Shown: positions 1-6,575, counted from the first letter of the stretch. The stretch is 7,556 nucleotides of DNA from Gammaproteobacteria bacterium (GCA_029861795.1 JAOTYS010000225.1:1-7556); one strand, 5' to 3'. The notes: a model not told the origin generated them from the sequence alone. Made by a program: numbers and translations.

Positions 1-589
1 CGAGACGCTGCTCAGCCACAATCGGTACATATGCGACCGAATGCCCACAACGGAAAAACGCCATCGTGCTGGTTGTTGGATAGGAAAATCGATTGGGTAG
101 TAGATATAAGAACTTGCGGAAATGAACGGCTCGTGCAGCACGGAAACCAGATGTTAAATCATCAATCCGGTATCCGGTCATCCATGAAGCTAGTCGATTG
201 TACAATGTATTTCCGGTTAGCCGCGCTATTGAGGCATGAGTATCGGCTCTGCGCGCGCCCACGGCCATGTCATACCCTTCATCGATCTTTGCGAGAAGTC
301 GTTCGATATCTGAGGGCTTATGCTGACCATCGGAGTCCATGAACACAAGAATTTGTCCGCCTGCATGTCGCGTCCCTGTCTTGATGGCTGCACCATTTCC
401 AAGATTCGCAGGATGTTGTATTACGGTTACGCCGGGGGATTCGGCCACTGGAACATTCGAGCCATCATCGACTACGATTATCTCTGCTTTGGAATAGAGT
501 CTCTTCAGCTCAGCGAGTAACACCGCCAACGAATCAGTTTCGTTATAGCAGGGAAGGATGATGCTGAGACTATTGCGGTTGCTTGGCAT
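1..589 (-). CDS. Family 2 glycosyltransferase, polyprenyl-phosphate sugar synthase-like (3' end off the window)
   Basis: This reading frame is open from an ATG at 587-589 to the left edge (196 codons, no stop), so the C-terminus is missing. The N-terminal GT-A fold is clear: LSIILPCYNE (residues 8-17), IIVVDDGS (37-44), the NLGNGAAIKTG segment (62-72), the DxD-type metal/nucleotide-sugar motif DSDGQHKP (85-92), a DLTSGFRA segment (144-151) and FSYPTT (168-173). This set is typical of the dolichyl/undecaprenyl-phosphate mannose or glucose synthase group (DPM1/ArnC-like), which moves a sugar from a nucleotide to a polyprenyl phosphate at the cytoplasmic membrane face. The sugar cannot be read from the sequence. 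Whether the missing part carries membrane helices is unknown. The start lies 20 bp inside the 3' end of the upstream GT-C-like gene in another frame and has no clear Shine-Dalgarno, so translational coupling is likely. Family assignment is strong; the role in pilin glycosylation is inferred from context. Confidence 0.9.
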   Translation of the reverse strand, partial: MPSNRNSLSIILPCYNETDSLAVLLAELKRLYSKAEIIVVDDGSNVPVAESPGVTVIQHPANLGNGAAIKTGTRHAGGQILVFMDSDGQHKPSDIERLLAKIDEGYDMAVGARRADTHASIARLTGNTLYNRLASWMTGYRIDDLTSGFRAARAVHFRKFLYLLPNRFSYPTTSTMAFFRCGHSVAYVPIVAEQRL

Positions 590-2525
590 TGGTTGGCAAT
601 CGAGAGATATCGGCTTTTAACCGTTGCTCCAGATTTGCGATAGTCGCCTCGTAAATACTAATCTTGAACGAATTCTTGCGGTCAGCTGCCCTTGCCTTTG
701 CTACCGCGTCAAGGGCTTCATGAAACAGTCCAGCAGATGCTAGCACATACGCTTCATCAAGCGCATAATTCACCTTTGGATTTATCTTGTACGCGTGCTG
801 TAAGTCCTTAACACTATTATCCAAATCGCGCTGTATTACGTAGGCTCTTGCCTTCAAATAATAGAGGTCCGCGAGTATATGTCCGTGTCTTTTGAAGGAC
901 TTATTGTTGACCAGCGTTTCCAGCAGTTGGATTATGCGGCCGTAACCTAGACTCGGACAGCTGCCATTTGCCCGATGTTCCAGAAGTATTTGAAAACTTG
1001 GCACGGTGGCTGTGTCAAGGCGTCCATTCTGCAATCCGGCGATGATCGAATCGAAATCGAAGTCCTCGAATCCACGACCGTTTAGACAATTGAGCATGAC
1101 CAATTGTGCCCACGCGCTAGAGTGTTGCGGTCGGACGCGGGTAAGGTGCCGTATCCTCTCTTCAGCTTTCTGATGCTGCCCTACCTGATACCATAGATCA
1201 GCGGAAAATTGTTGTGCCCGTGACGACCTAGGATGCTCGCCTGCCCAAACCTCGGCTAACAACAGCGGATTACCCCACTCTCGCGCCGACTGCCACGTCA
1301 TCACTGCCATCAACCCCGCAAGAATGATTAAAGCGGGTATCGCGACACGCCGGACATGACTCCATGCGATCACCGCATAGTACGCGGCGGCCATAAGCGG
1401 ACCGAGCATAGCAAGATAGTTTCGGTGCTCAAAGTAGATTTCCAACGATACAAAGGAGCTCTCCAGCAAGTGTCCGGCAAAGAACCACAATATGGCAAAG
1501 CTTAACATCGGCGCTTTACGCCTAACTCCTAGGGCGAGTAGCACCAGACCTGTAAGAACAAGAATGCAAAACGCGGTGGAGATCGGTTCAAACAGGCTGT
1601 ACGAAACCTGATAATCATCGTGGAACAATCCTGCATCTCCCGGACGTGGGAACATGATCTTTGCTAAGTACTCCACGAGAACGCGAGATTGTGTCAGGAG
1701 GCGTTCAGCCATCGTAAAATCTCTGGTCACGTATCCTGATTCAAATCGAGAGAAATTGATTACTATCCAGCCGAATAGCGCTAGGATTGGTAGAAACAGA
1801 AATACGGATGACCATATATGCCACCCTCGTGGCTTGTTAGTCTCTTTAGACCGAAACACGGTGTACTCTACGACAAGTGCAAAAAATAGAATTAGAATGC
1901 CATTTTCTTTGCTTAGAATGGCTAATACTCCACCGATTCCAAGTCCCATCGTCATATAGATATATCCACGTGCCTGATTTTGACTAACCGTTTTCCGACC
2001 ATAGGTGTAGGTAACGAGGCCCGCGACGGTAAACAACGCGGATAACTCCGTCATCCGCTGCACTACGTATAAGACCGTGGACACTTGCATGGGGTGTATC
2101 AGCCACAGTGCGGTTGTGAGGGTGGCGATCGTTGCAGCCTCACCGCGACTGCGTCCAAGCTGCCGTGTCAACAGTAGGGTCAACCAATAGATCAAGAGCC
2201 CTATCAGCATGTGAAGTAGGACATTGGTGTATTTAAAGGATCGGGGATGGCTGGGCCAGGTGATGTCGTTCAGCAAAAAACTGGCAAAAGATATCGGCCG
2301 GCCAAGGGGGCCAGAGGTCCCGGACAGGATGTAATAGAACAGTTGAGTGATGCTGCCGGGATCTTCGATCTTTTGAAGGTGTTGTAAATTGGGCAGATCA
2401 TCGAGCATGAATATGCCGCTGAGCCCGGGCCAATACAGCCAAATCGCTAGTCCTAAAAGTGTGTAGAGCGCGATGCCGCTTATCAGTTCCTTGCCGGAGC
2501 CAAATTTGCGGATACTAAGGTTCAT
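570..2525 (-). CDS. TMTC-like GT-C membrane glycosyltransferase with C-terminal TPR repeats; putative pilin/surface protein glycosylation
   Basis: This is a 651-residue protein from the ATG at 2523-2525. Residues about 15-410 are polytopic, with roughly 10-11 hydrophobic helices. After the first helix comes FMLDDLPNL with acidic pair D42-D43, the position of the catalytic acid in GT-C enzymes. Further signatures are GRPI (75-78), HPMQVSTVLYVVQR (144-157), LSKENGI (204-210) and EHRNYLAMLG (366-375). These mirror motifs of eukaryotic TMTC protein O-mannosyltransferases and their bacterial relatives, usually annotated only as tetratricopeptide repeat proteins. Residues about 435-640 are soluble and helical with TPR-like spacing (YQVGQHQKAEERIRHL; YLKARAYVIQRDLDNSVKDL; ASAGLFHEALDAV). 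A TTG at 2598-2600 would extend the frame by 25 codons, but that stretch is the pilA terminator hairpin and has no Shine-Dalgarno, so the ATG is preferred, although its own ribosome site is also weak. The gene sits between pilA and a lipid-phosphate sugar synthase. The family is well supported; the acceptor is unproven. Confidence 0.85.
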   Translation of the reverse strand: MNLSIRKFGSGKELISGIALYTLLGLAIWLYWPGLSGIFMLDDLPNLQHLQKIEDPGSITQLFYYILSGTSGPLGRPISFASFLLNDITWPSHPRSFKYTNVLLHMLIGLLIYWLTLLLTRQLGRSRGEAATIATLTTALWLIHPMQVSTVLYVVQRMTELSALFTVAGLVTYTYGRKTVSQNQARGYIYMTMGLGIGGVLAILSKENGILILFFALVVEYTVFRSKETNKPRGWHIWSSVFLFLPILALFGWIVINFSRFESGYVTRDFTMAERLLTQSRVLVEYLAKIMFPRPGDAGLFHDDYQVSYSLFEPISTAFCILVLTGLVLLALGVRRKAPMLSFAILWFFAGHLLESSFVSLEIYFEHRNYLAMLGPLMAAAYYAVIAWSHVRRVAIPALIILAGLMAVMTWQSAREWGNPLLLAEVWAGEHPRSSRAQQFSADLWYQVGQHQKAEERIRHLTRVRPQHSSAWAQLVMLNCLNGRGFEDFDFDSIIAGLQNGRLDTATVPSFQILLEHRANGSCPSLGYGRIIQLLETLVNNKSFKRHGHILADLYYLKARAYVIQRDLDNSVKDLQHAYKINPKVNYALDEAYVLASAGLFHEALDAVAKARAADRKNSFKISIYEATIANLEQRLKADISRLPTNAKQPQ

Positions 2526-2550
2526 ACGACCAGGGGAGCCATGTGCTGGA

Positions 2551-2585
2551 ATAACAACAAAAACCCCGGCCGAAGCCGGGGTTTT
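2551..2585 (-). terminator. Intrinsic terminator of pilA with UUCG tetraloop
   Basis: Read on the minus strand, an 11-bp perfect stem AAAACCCCGGC / GCCGGGGTTTT (2575-2585 and 2560-2570) closes on the loop TTCG (2571-2574), giving the very stable C(UUCG)G RNA tetraloop. A T-rich tail TTTTTGTTGTTATT follows. It lies about 33 bp after the pilA stop and ends about 25 bp before the ATG of the next gene. It should stop most pilA transcripts, so the downstream glycosyltransferase genes would depend on read-through or on their own promoter. Confidence 0.93.
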
Positions 2586-2617
2586 GTATTCTACTAGCAA
2601 TTAAGAAAGTCTGAGGA

Positions 2618-3037
2618 TTAACCTCGACAAACGGCAGGACGGTATCTGTCAAGCACGTCGCCGCCCGTGCAACTCCACGTTACGGATCCCGCGCCAGTGG
2701 TCGGCACGAGTGTGACAGTGCTGTTCGCAACCTCGGGAGGAGTGGTATAAACAATGGTGATTACGCCGCCTGCGCCGATCGTTACGCTACTCACATAGTC
2801 GCCGCTAATGTCCGCCGCGGCCGCCACACCTGCTCGATTGTTTGAGGAAGGAACAGTTCCTGTCGATTGCCAGGTTTCAGCCACCCCAAGCTTGGCCGCG
2901 CCTGACAGGTTCAGACCCTCAGACACTTTAGTACGAATGGTGTAGTCCTGATACGCCGGAATTGCGATGGCGGCCAGGATGCCGATGATCGCCACTACGA
3001 TCATCAATTCGATAAGTGTAAAACCACGTTGTTTCAT
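2618..3037 (-). CDS. pilA: Type IV major pilin PilA (group a)
   Basis: The product is a 139-residue prepilin with a five-residue basic leader MKQRG, cleaved by prepilin peptidase before F6 (GFTLIE). The conserved glutamate is E10 (Glu5 of the mature pilin). The hydrophobic N-terminal helix [20 protein letters not shown] polymerises in the pilus core. C123 and C137 bracket a short D-region ending [10 protein letters not shown], the usual place for the C-terminal disulfide loop of Pseudomonas-type pilins. The mature length is 134 residues, small but normal. A good Shine-Dalgarno (AGAGG) lies 8 nt before the ATG, and a strong hairpin terminator follows the stop. Adjacency to pilS-pilR and the sigma-54 promoter upstream support the major pilin rather than a minor pilin or a type II secretion pseudopilin. 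The last residue is Gly, so the C-terminal Ser used by PilO/TfpO is absent; Ser/Thr-rich surface stretches (residues 57-66 and 106-123) could be other modification sites. Confidence 0.97.
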   Translation of the reverse strand: MKQRGFTLIELMIVVAIIGILAAIAIPAYQDYTIRTKVSEGLNLSGAAKLGVAETWQSTGTVPSSNNRAGVAAAADISGDYVSSVTIGAGGVITIVYTTPPEVANSTVTLVPTTGAGSVTWSCTGGDVLDRYRPAVCRG

Positions 3038-3044
3038 CTGTCAT

Positions 3045-3051
3045 ACCTCTT
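3045..3051 (-). promoter_or_regulatory. pilA ribosome binding site
   Basis: The minus strand reads AAGAGGT, with the AGAGG core 8 nt before the pilA ATG at 3037. This is the best Shine-Dalgarno in the window and fits the high expression expected of a major pilin. Confidence 0.85.
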
Positions 3052-3131
3052 GGTTAGTTTAGTCAATAACTTCCAGGGAGCTTCGGAAAAAACCGGCCCA
3101 GTCAGCCGATATTTATGCAAATCCCCGTTAC

Positions 3132-3144
3132 GAAGGCGGCCTTC
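3132..3144. repeat. Palindrome in the pilA leader
   Basis: GAAGGC-G-GCCTTC is a perfect 6+6 inverted repeat around a single base, about 95 nt before the pilA start and downstream of the predicted sigma-54 start. With a one-base centre it cannot fold into a tight RNA hairpin at full length, so a protein-binding site or chance is as likely as an RNA structure. Confidence 0.4.
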
Positions 3145-3227
3145 CGTGGCCGATGTTTTCCGCTGCTTCCCCAGACACCCCACCTATGTCTTGTGTACAT
3201 CTGCGGTTCGGTGTCGGAATAGATACA

Positions 3228-3244
3228 TGCAGAATACGTGCCAA
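3228..3244 (-). promoter_or_regulatory. Sigma-54 (-24/-12) promoter of pilA
   Basis: The minus strand reads TTGGCACGTATTCTGCA. Against the sigma-54 consensus YTGGCACGRNNNTTGCW it keeps the whole -24 block, and the -24 GG and -12 GC are separated by the required 10 bases; only two non-N positions differ. PilR of the neighbouring operon is a sigma-54 activator, so this is the expected pilA promoter. Transcription would start near 3217, leaving a leader of about 180 nt before the ATG. The motif is seen directly; its use is inferred from the known PilSR-RpoN control of pilA in Pseudomonas. Confidence 0.85.
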
Positions 3245-3406
3245 CTTTGCGGTGCTTCACCAAAAATCAAGTTTATCTTTATTATTCAATAAGTTAAACC
3301 AAACAACCTGGCAGACAAAAGCCCGTCAGTAACCCGCCGTCGCGTTTACCCTGACGTGCAGCGACAGAAAGTGACGATTTTTGTCAGTCAAAAACCTTGT
3401 TTCAGG

Positions 3407-4741
3407 TTAATCGATGCCCAATTTCTCCAGCTTATAGCGCAGCGATCTGAAGCTGATGCCCAATAGCTTGGCCGCTGCCGTCTTGTTCTGGTCGGTCTGC
3501 GCTAGTGCTTGCTGGATGGCGTCGCGCTCCACCGATTCCAGGTATTTATCCAAGGAGGACTGGCCCGGCGAAAAGCCTTCTACGTTGGCGGATTCCACTT
3601 GCGGTAGTAGCAATTCGTCACGGGTAATGGTGCCACCATCGCACAGGGTGAGCGCCCGCTCTAGGATGTTTTCAAGTTCGCGTACGTTGCCCGGGAAGGA
3701 ATAGGTTTTAAGCGCCTGCATAGCCTCATCGCTTAGCACTGGTAAGGGTTGAGAGCCACCACTCAATCTAGCCAGGAAGTGCTCGCACAATATAGCGATG
3801 TCCGCCGATCTTTCGCGCAGGCTTGGCACCTTCACTTCGATGACATTGATGCGGTAGTACAAGTCTTTGCGGAACTTTTCCTGGTCCACCAACGCGCTCA
3901 GGTTGGTGTGCGTCGCGCTTAGTATCCTCACATCCACCGCGGTCTCTGTGCGCGCCCCGATTGCCCGTACTGCCTTCTCCTGAATCGCACGTAATAGCTT
4001 GACCTGCATGTGTATCGGTAGCTCTGCCACTTCGTCCAGAAACAGAGTGCCACCGCTCGCGGCCTGGAACAGTCCCTCCTTGTCGGCCACCGCACCGGTA
4101 AAGCTGCCCTTTGTGTGGCCGAAGAACTCACTTTCCATGAGCTCAGTCGGGATCGCGCCGCAGTTGACTGGGACAAAGGGTTCACTCGAGCGTGGGCTTT
4201 GGTCGTGAATCATGCGTGCCACAAGCTCCTTGCCGGTACCCGATTCCCCGCTGATGTACACGGGTGCTTGGCTACGCGACAGTTTGGTGATCATGGCGCG
4301 GATCTGCTCCATAGGGGCAGAGTTGCCGAGCAGCGAGCGTCGTGTGTGCTGGTCTCCGGCAGAGGATTCCTCAGACAGCTTGAGGGCTGAACTCACCAAG
4401 TTTCTCAGATCCTCGAGTTTGACCGGCTTGGACACGAAGTCGAAGGCCCCAGCCTTAAGCGCTTCTACCGCAGATTCCATACTCCCGTGAGCGGTGATAA
4501 CCGCGACAGGCAACGAGGGTAAGCGTTCTTGGATGTGTCTGACGAGATCGATACCGCTGCCGTCCGGTAGGCGCATATCGGTTAGGCACAGGTCGAACTG
4601 GTCTGCACCCAGTAGTTCCTTAGCCTGGCCCACCGATTCGGCCTCGCGACTTTCCACTTCCATACGTCCCAGGGTCATGGACACTAGCTCACGGATATCG
4701 GGCTCGTCGTCGATGACCAGTACTTTATGGGGTCTTGTCAT
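3407..4741 (-). CDS. pilR: PilR, sigma-54-dependent NtrC-family response regulator
   Basis: The protein has 444 residues, the normal length for PilR. The receiver domain (about 5-120) has acidic pocket D11-D12, phosphoacceptor D55 in LTDMRLPDGSG, switch T83 and K105. The AAA+ sigma-54 activation domain (about 137-370) has Walker A GESGTGKE (165-172), the sigma-54 contact loop GSFTGA (212-217), which is the Ser variant of GAFTGA, Walker B GGTLFLDE (230-237), an arginine-finger region FRKDLYYRINV (290-300) and sensor II GNVREL (351-356). A Fis-type helix-turn-helix closes the protein (about 405-441: ERDAIQQAL, KTAAAKLLGIS, RSLRYKLEKLGI). Once phosphorylated by PilS it should bind upstream of pilA and drive open complex formation. 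The start ATG overlaps the pilS stop (ATGA), so the two are co-translated. The neighbouring pilA and its sigma-54 promoter separate it from other NtrC relatives. Confidence 0.96.
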   Translation of the reverse strand: MTRPHKVLVIDDEPDIRELVSMTLGRMEVESREAESVGQAKELLGADQFDLCLTDMRLPDGSGIDLVRHIQERLPSLPVAVITAHGSMESAVEALKAGAFDFVSKPVKLEDLRNLVSSALKLSEESSAGDQHTRRSLLGNSAPMEQIRAMITKLSRSQAPVYISGESGTGKELVARMIHDQSPRSSEPFVPVNCGAIPTELMESEFFGHTKGSFTGAVADKEGLFQAASGGTLFLDEVAELPIHMQVKLLRAIQEKAVRAIGARTETAVDVRILSATHTNLSALVDQEKFRKDLYYRINVIEVKVPSLRERSADIAILCEHFLARLSGGSQPLPVLSDEAMQALKTYSFPGNVRELENILERALTLCDGGTITRDELLLPQVESANVEGFSPGQSSLDKYLESVERDAIQQALAQTDQNKTAAAKLLGISFRSLRYKLEKLGID

Positions 4742-6381
4742 GCACTATTCTCACAGAGACTGTCTGGTCCAAACGTGATGCGAAAATGGGCGCCTTGTTC
4801 GCTTGGTAGATAGTCTAGTCGTCCCTGATTGGCTTCGCACAGGTCGCGTGCGACATATAGTCCCAGCCCGGTGCCCTTGGCATCAATGGTGAAAAACGGC
4901 TCGAAAATCTCTTCCACCAGCTCTGCCGGAATGCCGCTGCCGTAGTCAATGACATCGAGCACAGCGTTGCGCTCGCCAGTGGCCGCTCGGGTAGCGAGGG
5001 TGATCAGTGGCTTTGCATCATACGGTGGGCTATGCCGAATTGCGTTCTCGCATAGGTTGGTTACTATCTGATTCAAGTGGCCAGGATCCATACAAACCAT
5101 GATCGCCGGGCCGGTAATTTCGATCGCCTCAGGATCAATGTGCCGGGTCTCCACCAATGACTTTATGAAGTCGAACAGCCAGGCCAAAAGTTCGATCTGC
5201 TCAGGGTTGCTACCACGGCGGCGGCCGAGTTGAAGTACGGTTTCAATGACTTCGTTGATACGGGTACTCTGATCCTGCACAATTTTGACCAGGCGCTTAC
5301 TTTGTGGGTCGGGTAGTGGGCTTTCCGCGAGCAGTTGACCGGCGTGGCTCACCGCCCCGAGTGGATTGCGGATCTCGTGGGCAATGGCGGCGCTCAGTCG
5401 ACCCAATGCGGCGAGTTTGAGTTGCTGCGCCTGTCTCTCGGTAGCAGTGGAGTCTTCCAGGAAAATCAATGCGCTTTTACCGGTTTCATCGGCCAAACGC
5501 AGTATTCTAAGCATCACCTTGGGCCCATCCGGGCTGAGCTGAACTGGCGAAATCCTATCACCTGAGCTCTCATTCCACGACTCGACGGCGCTGGCAAGAC
5601 CGGGAGCGATGTCCGAAAGAGGCGTTTGTCTTGCCTTGCGAAAGGTGTGTAGCAGCTTGCGTGCAGTTCGATTGATATGACGGACCCGGCCTTCCTGATC
5701 TGTTACCACGACGCCGGTATCAAGACGCTCAACGATGAGTTCGTTCACCTGAGCAAGGTTTGCTATGTCAATGGCCTGTGACTGGGCCAAGTCTTCTGTG
5801 CGGCGAATACGATAGGCCAGCACATACACCGCAAGACCTGTGGTGAATAGCCCTACCCCAAGGAGGCCAGCCTGAGTGTAACCCCCAACCGAATAGCCCA
5901 AGAACAGATTAAGGGTGTGCTCAACCAGTACTAGACTCGTGGCAATCGCGGCATTAAGCAAGGTGCCACGACCCGAAAGTACAACCCCGCCGGCGGCCAC
6001 CGAGACAATCAATAGTAAGCCGAGTCCACTAGATACCCCGCCGCTTGCATGCATCAACAATGTTATCAGCACCAAGTCGGCACTGATTTGGATCTGGGCT
6101 TGTGTACGAACCCCAGGCTTGCCACGGTTGATGGTGATGATATTGAGCACCCCCATCACACCAAGGGCAAGGCTTGCAAGTGTGAACAAGGTCGGCCAGC
6201 GGTCGCCAAAGGAGGCGATCGGCGTCTCGGTCAAAGCAAGCGTGAGCAGACAGCCGGCCAATACCAGGCGGTACAGGTTAAAATAATAAAGTGCCCGCCA
6301 GACCTCGGGATTGCCCCGATCGTAATCGAGCGCGGCCTCAGGTGTGATTGCTTCGCTTGAAGGGATAGTGGTTACCGTCAA
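4738..6381 (-). CDS. pilS: PilS, membrane sensor histidine kinase for type IV pilin expression
   Basis: The protein has 547 residues. The N-terminal part (about 28-192) holds six hydrophobic segments with very short loops, the PilS-type transmembrane sensor that in Pseudomonas detects pilin in the inner membrane. A PAS-like domain follows (about 205-310; VNELIVERLDTGVVVTDQEGRVRHIN). The HisKA domain has the phosphorylated H335 in IAHEIRNPLGAVSHAGQLL. The ATPase domain has the N box NLCENAIRHSP (442-452), G1 box DYGSGIP (479-485), F box EPFFTID (494-500) and G2 box GTGLGL (503-508). The start is a TTG (6379-6381): no ATG occurs in frame before residue 76, the WRALYYFNLYR segment expected before the first helix must be included, and AGGA lies 9 nt upstream. 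The stop overlaps the pilR start. It is the first gene of the pilSR operon; no convincing sigma-70 promoter was found upstream. Confidence 0.95.
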   Translation of the reverse strand: MTVTTIPSSEAITPEAALDYDRGNPEVWRALYYFNLYRLVLAGCLLTLALTETPIASFGDRWPTLFTLASLALGVMGVLNIITINRGKPGVRTQAQIQISADLVLITLLMHASGGVSSGLGLLLIVSVAAGGVVLSGRGTLLNAAIATSLVLVEHTLNLFLGYSVGGYTQAGLLGVGLFTTGLAVYVLAYRIRRTEDLAQSQAIDIANLAQVNELIVERLDTGVVVTDQEGRVRHINRTARKLLHTFRKARQTPLSDIAPGLASAVESWNESSGDRISPVQLSPDGPKVMLRILRLADETGKSALIFLEDSTATERQAQQLKLAALGRLSAAIAHEIRNPLGAVSHAGQLLAESPLPDPQSKRLVKIVQDQSTRINEVIETVLQLGRRRGSNPEQIELLAWLFDFIKSLVETRHIDPEAIEITGPAIMVCMDPGHLNQIVTNLCENAIRHSPPYDAKPLITLATRAATGERNAVLDVIDYGSGIPAELVEEIFEPFFTIDAKGTGLGLYVARDLCEANQGRLDYLPSEQGAHFRITFGPDSLCENSA

Positions 6382-6390
6382 TTGTGACTA

Positions 6391-6394
6391 TCCT
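6391..6394 (-). promoter_or_regulatory. pilS ribosome binding site supporting a TTG start
   Basis: The minus strand reads AGGA followed by 9 nt and then TTG. It is short but is the only purine-rich site near the needed N-terminus, and it decides the start of pilS. Confidence 0.55.
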
Positions 6395-6462
6395 GGTATA
6401 AGCTGTTGTTGCCTGCGCGTGGCCCAAGCCTGCCCCGTCAACGTCACGAGCGCGGCTCAGGA

Positions 6463-6529
6463 TTCAGAAGTCCGTTCGATACCTCATCTCCTTAAGTGTA
6501 CTTCAAAGATGAGGCGTCCGTTTTCTGAA
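6463..6529. repeat. Nested inverted repeats between comF and pilS
   Basis: An outer pair TTCAGAA (6463-6469) / TTCTGAA (6523-6529) encloses an inner 8-bp pair CCTCATCT (6482-6489) / AGATGAGG (6507-6514). The inner loop itself contains AAGT-GT-ACTT (6494-6503). On the minus strand this lies 47 to 113 nt after the comF stop and 82 to 148 nt before the pilS start. No T-tract follows on the minus strand, so it is not a classical terminator in that direction. It could be an RNA structure at the comF 3' end or pilS leader, or an operator. Confidence 0.5.
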
Positions 6530-6575
6530 GCCGCATGTCTACCGGACCATGTCGCTGCCCTCCGGCGCTGGCAGG

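Larger units (their letters stand above)
3038..3406 (-). other. pilR-pilA intergenic control region and pilA leader
   Basis: This 369-bp stretch has no convincing gene on either strand. It holds the pilA ribosome site, a predicted untranslated leader of roughly 180 nt with a 13-bp palindrome at 3132-3144, the sigma-54 promoter at 3228-3244, an A+T-rich block at about 3256-3305 that could bend easily (no clear IHF consensus was found), and TGTC-type motifs at 3314-3367 that may be PilR half-sites. Just after the pilR stop, a weak A/T inverted repeat TTTTTG-N5-CAAAAA lies at 3378-3394. It is too weak to call a terminator. Confidence 0.7.

Noticed and set aside
31..520. Two plus-strand open frames at the left edge
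   Set aside because: They are antisense shadows of the glycosyltransferase 2 gene, whose minus-strand frame has clear GT-A motifs.
2526..2600. TTG-initiated 25-codon N-terminal extension of the GT-C gene
   Set aside because: It is encoded by the pilA terminator hairpin and its T-tail, has no Shine-Dalgarno, and would add a non-family N-terminus.
3029..3292. Plus-strand open frame of 87 codons across the pilA control region
   Set aside because: It overlaps the pilA start, the ribosome site, the leader and the sigma-54 promoter, and its translation shows no recognisable domain.
3378..3394. TTTTTG-N5-CAAAAA inverted repeat after pilR as a terminator
   Set aside because: The stem is only six pairs, five of them A-T, with no G+C core; it is too weak to support a terminator call.
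3928..4490. Several extra open frames inside pilR on both strands
   Set aside because: They are out-of-frame shadows; the PilR frame contains every expected domain and catalytic motif without interruption.
6382..6462. Sigma-70 promoter for pilSR (TATACC near 6393-6398, TTGACG near 6435-6440)
   Set aside because: The two boxes are far more than 17 bp apart, and the -10-like box overlaps the ribosome site.
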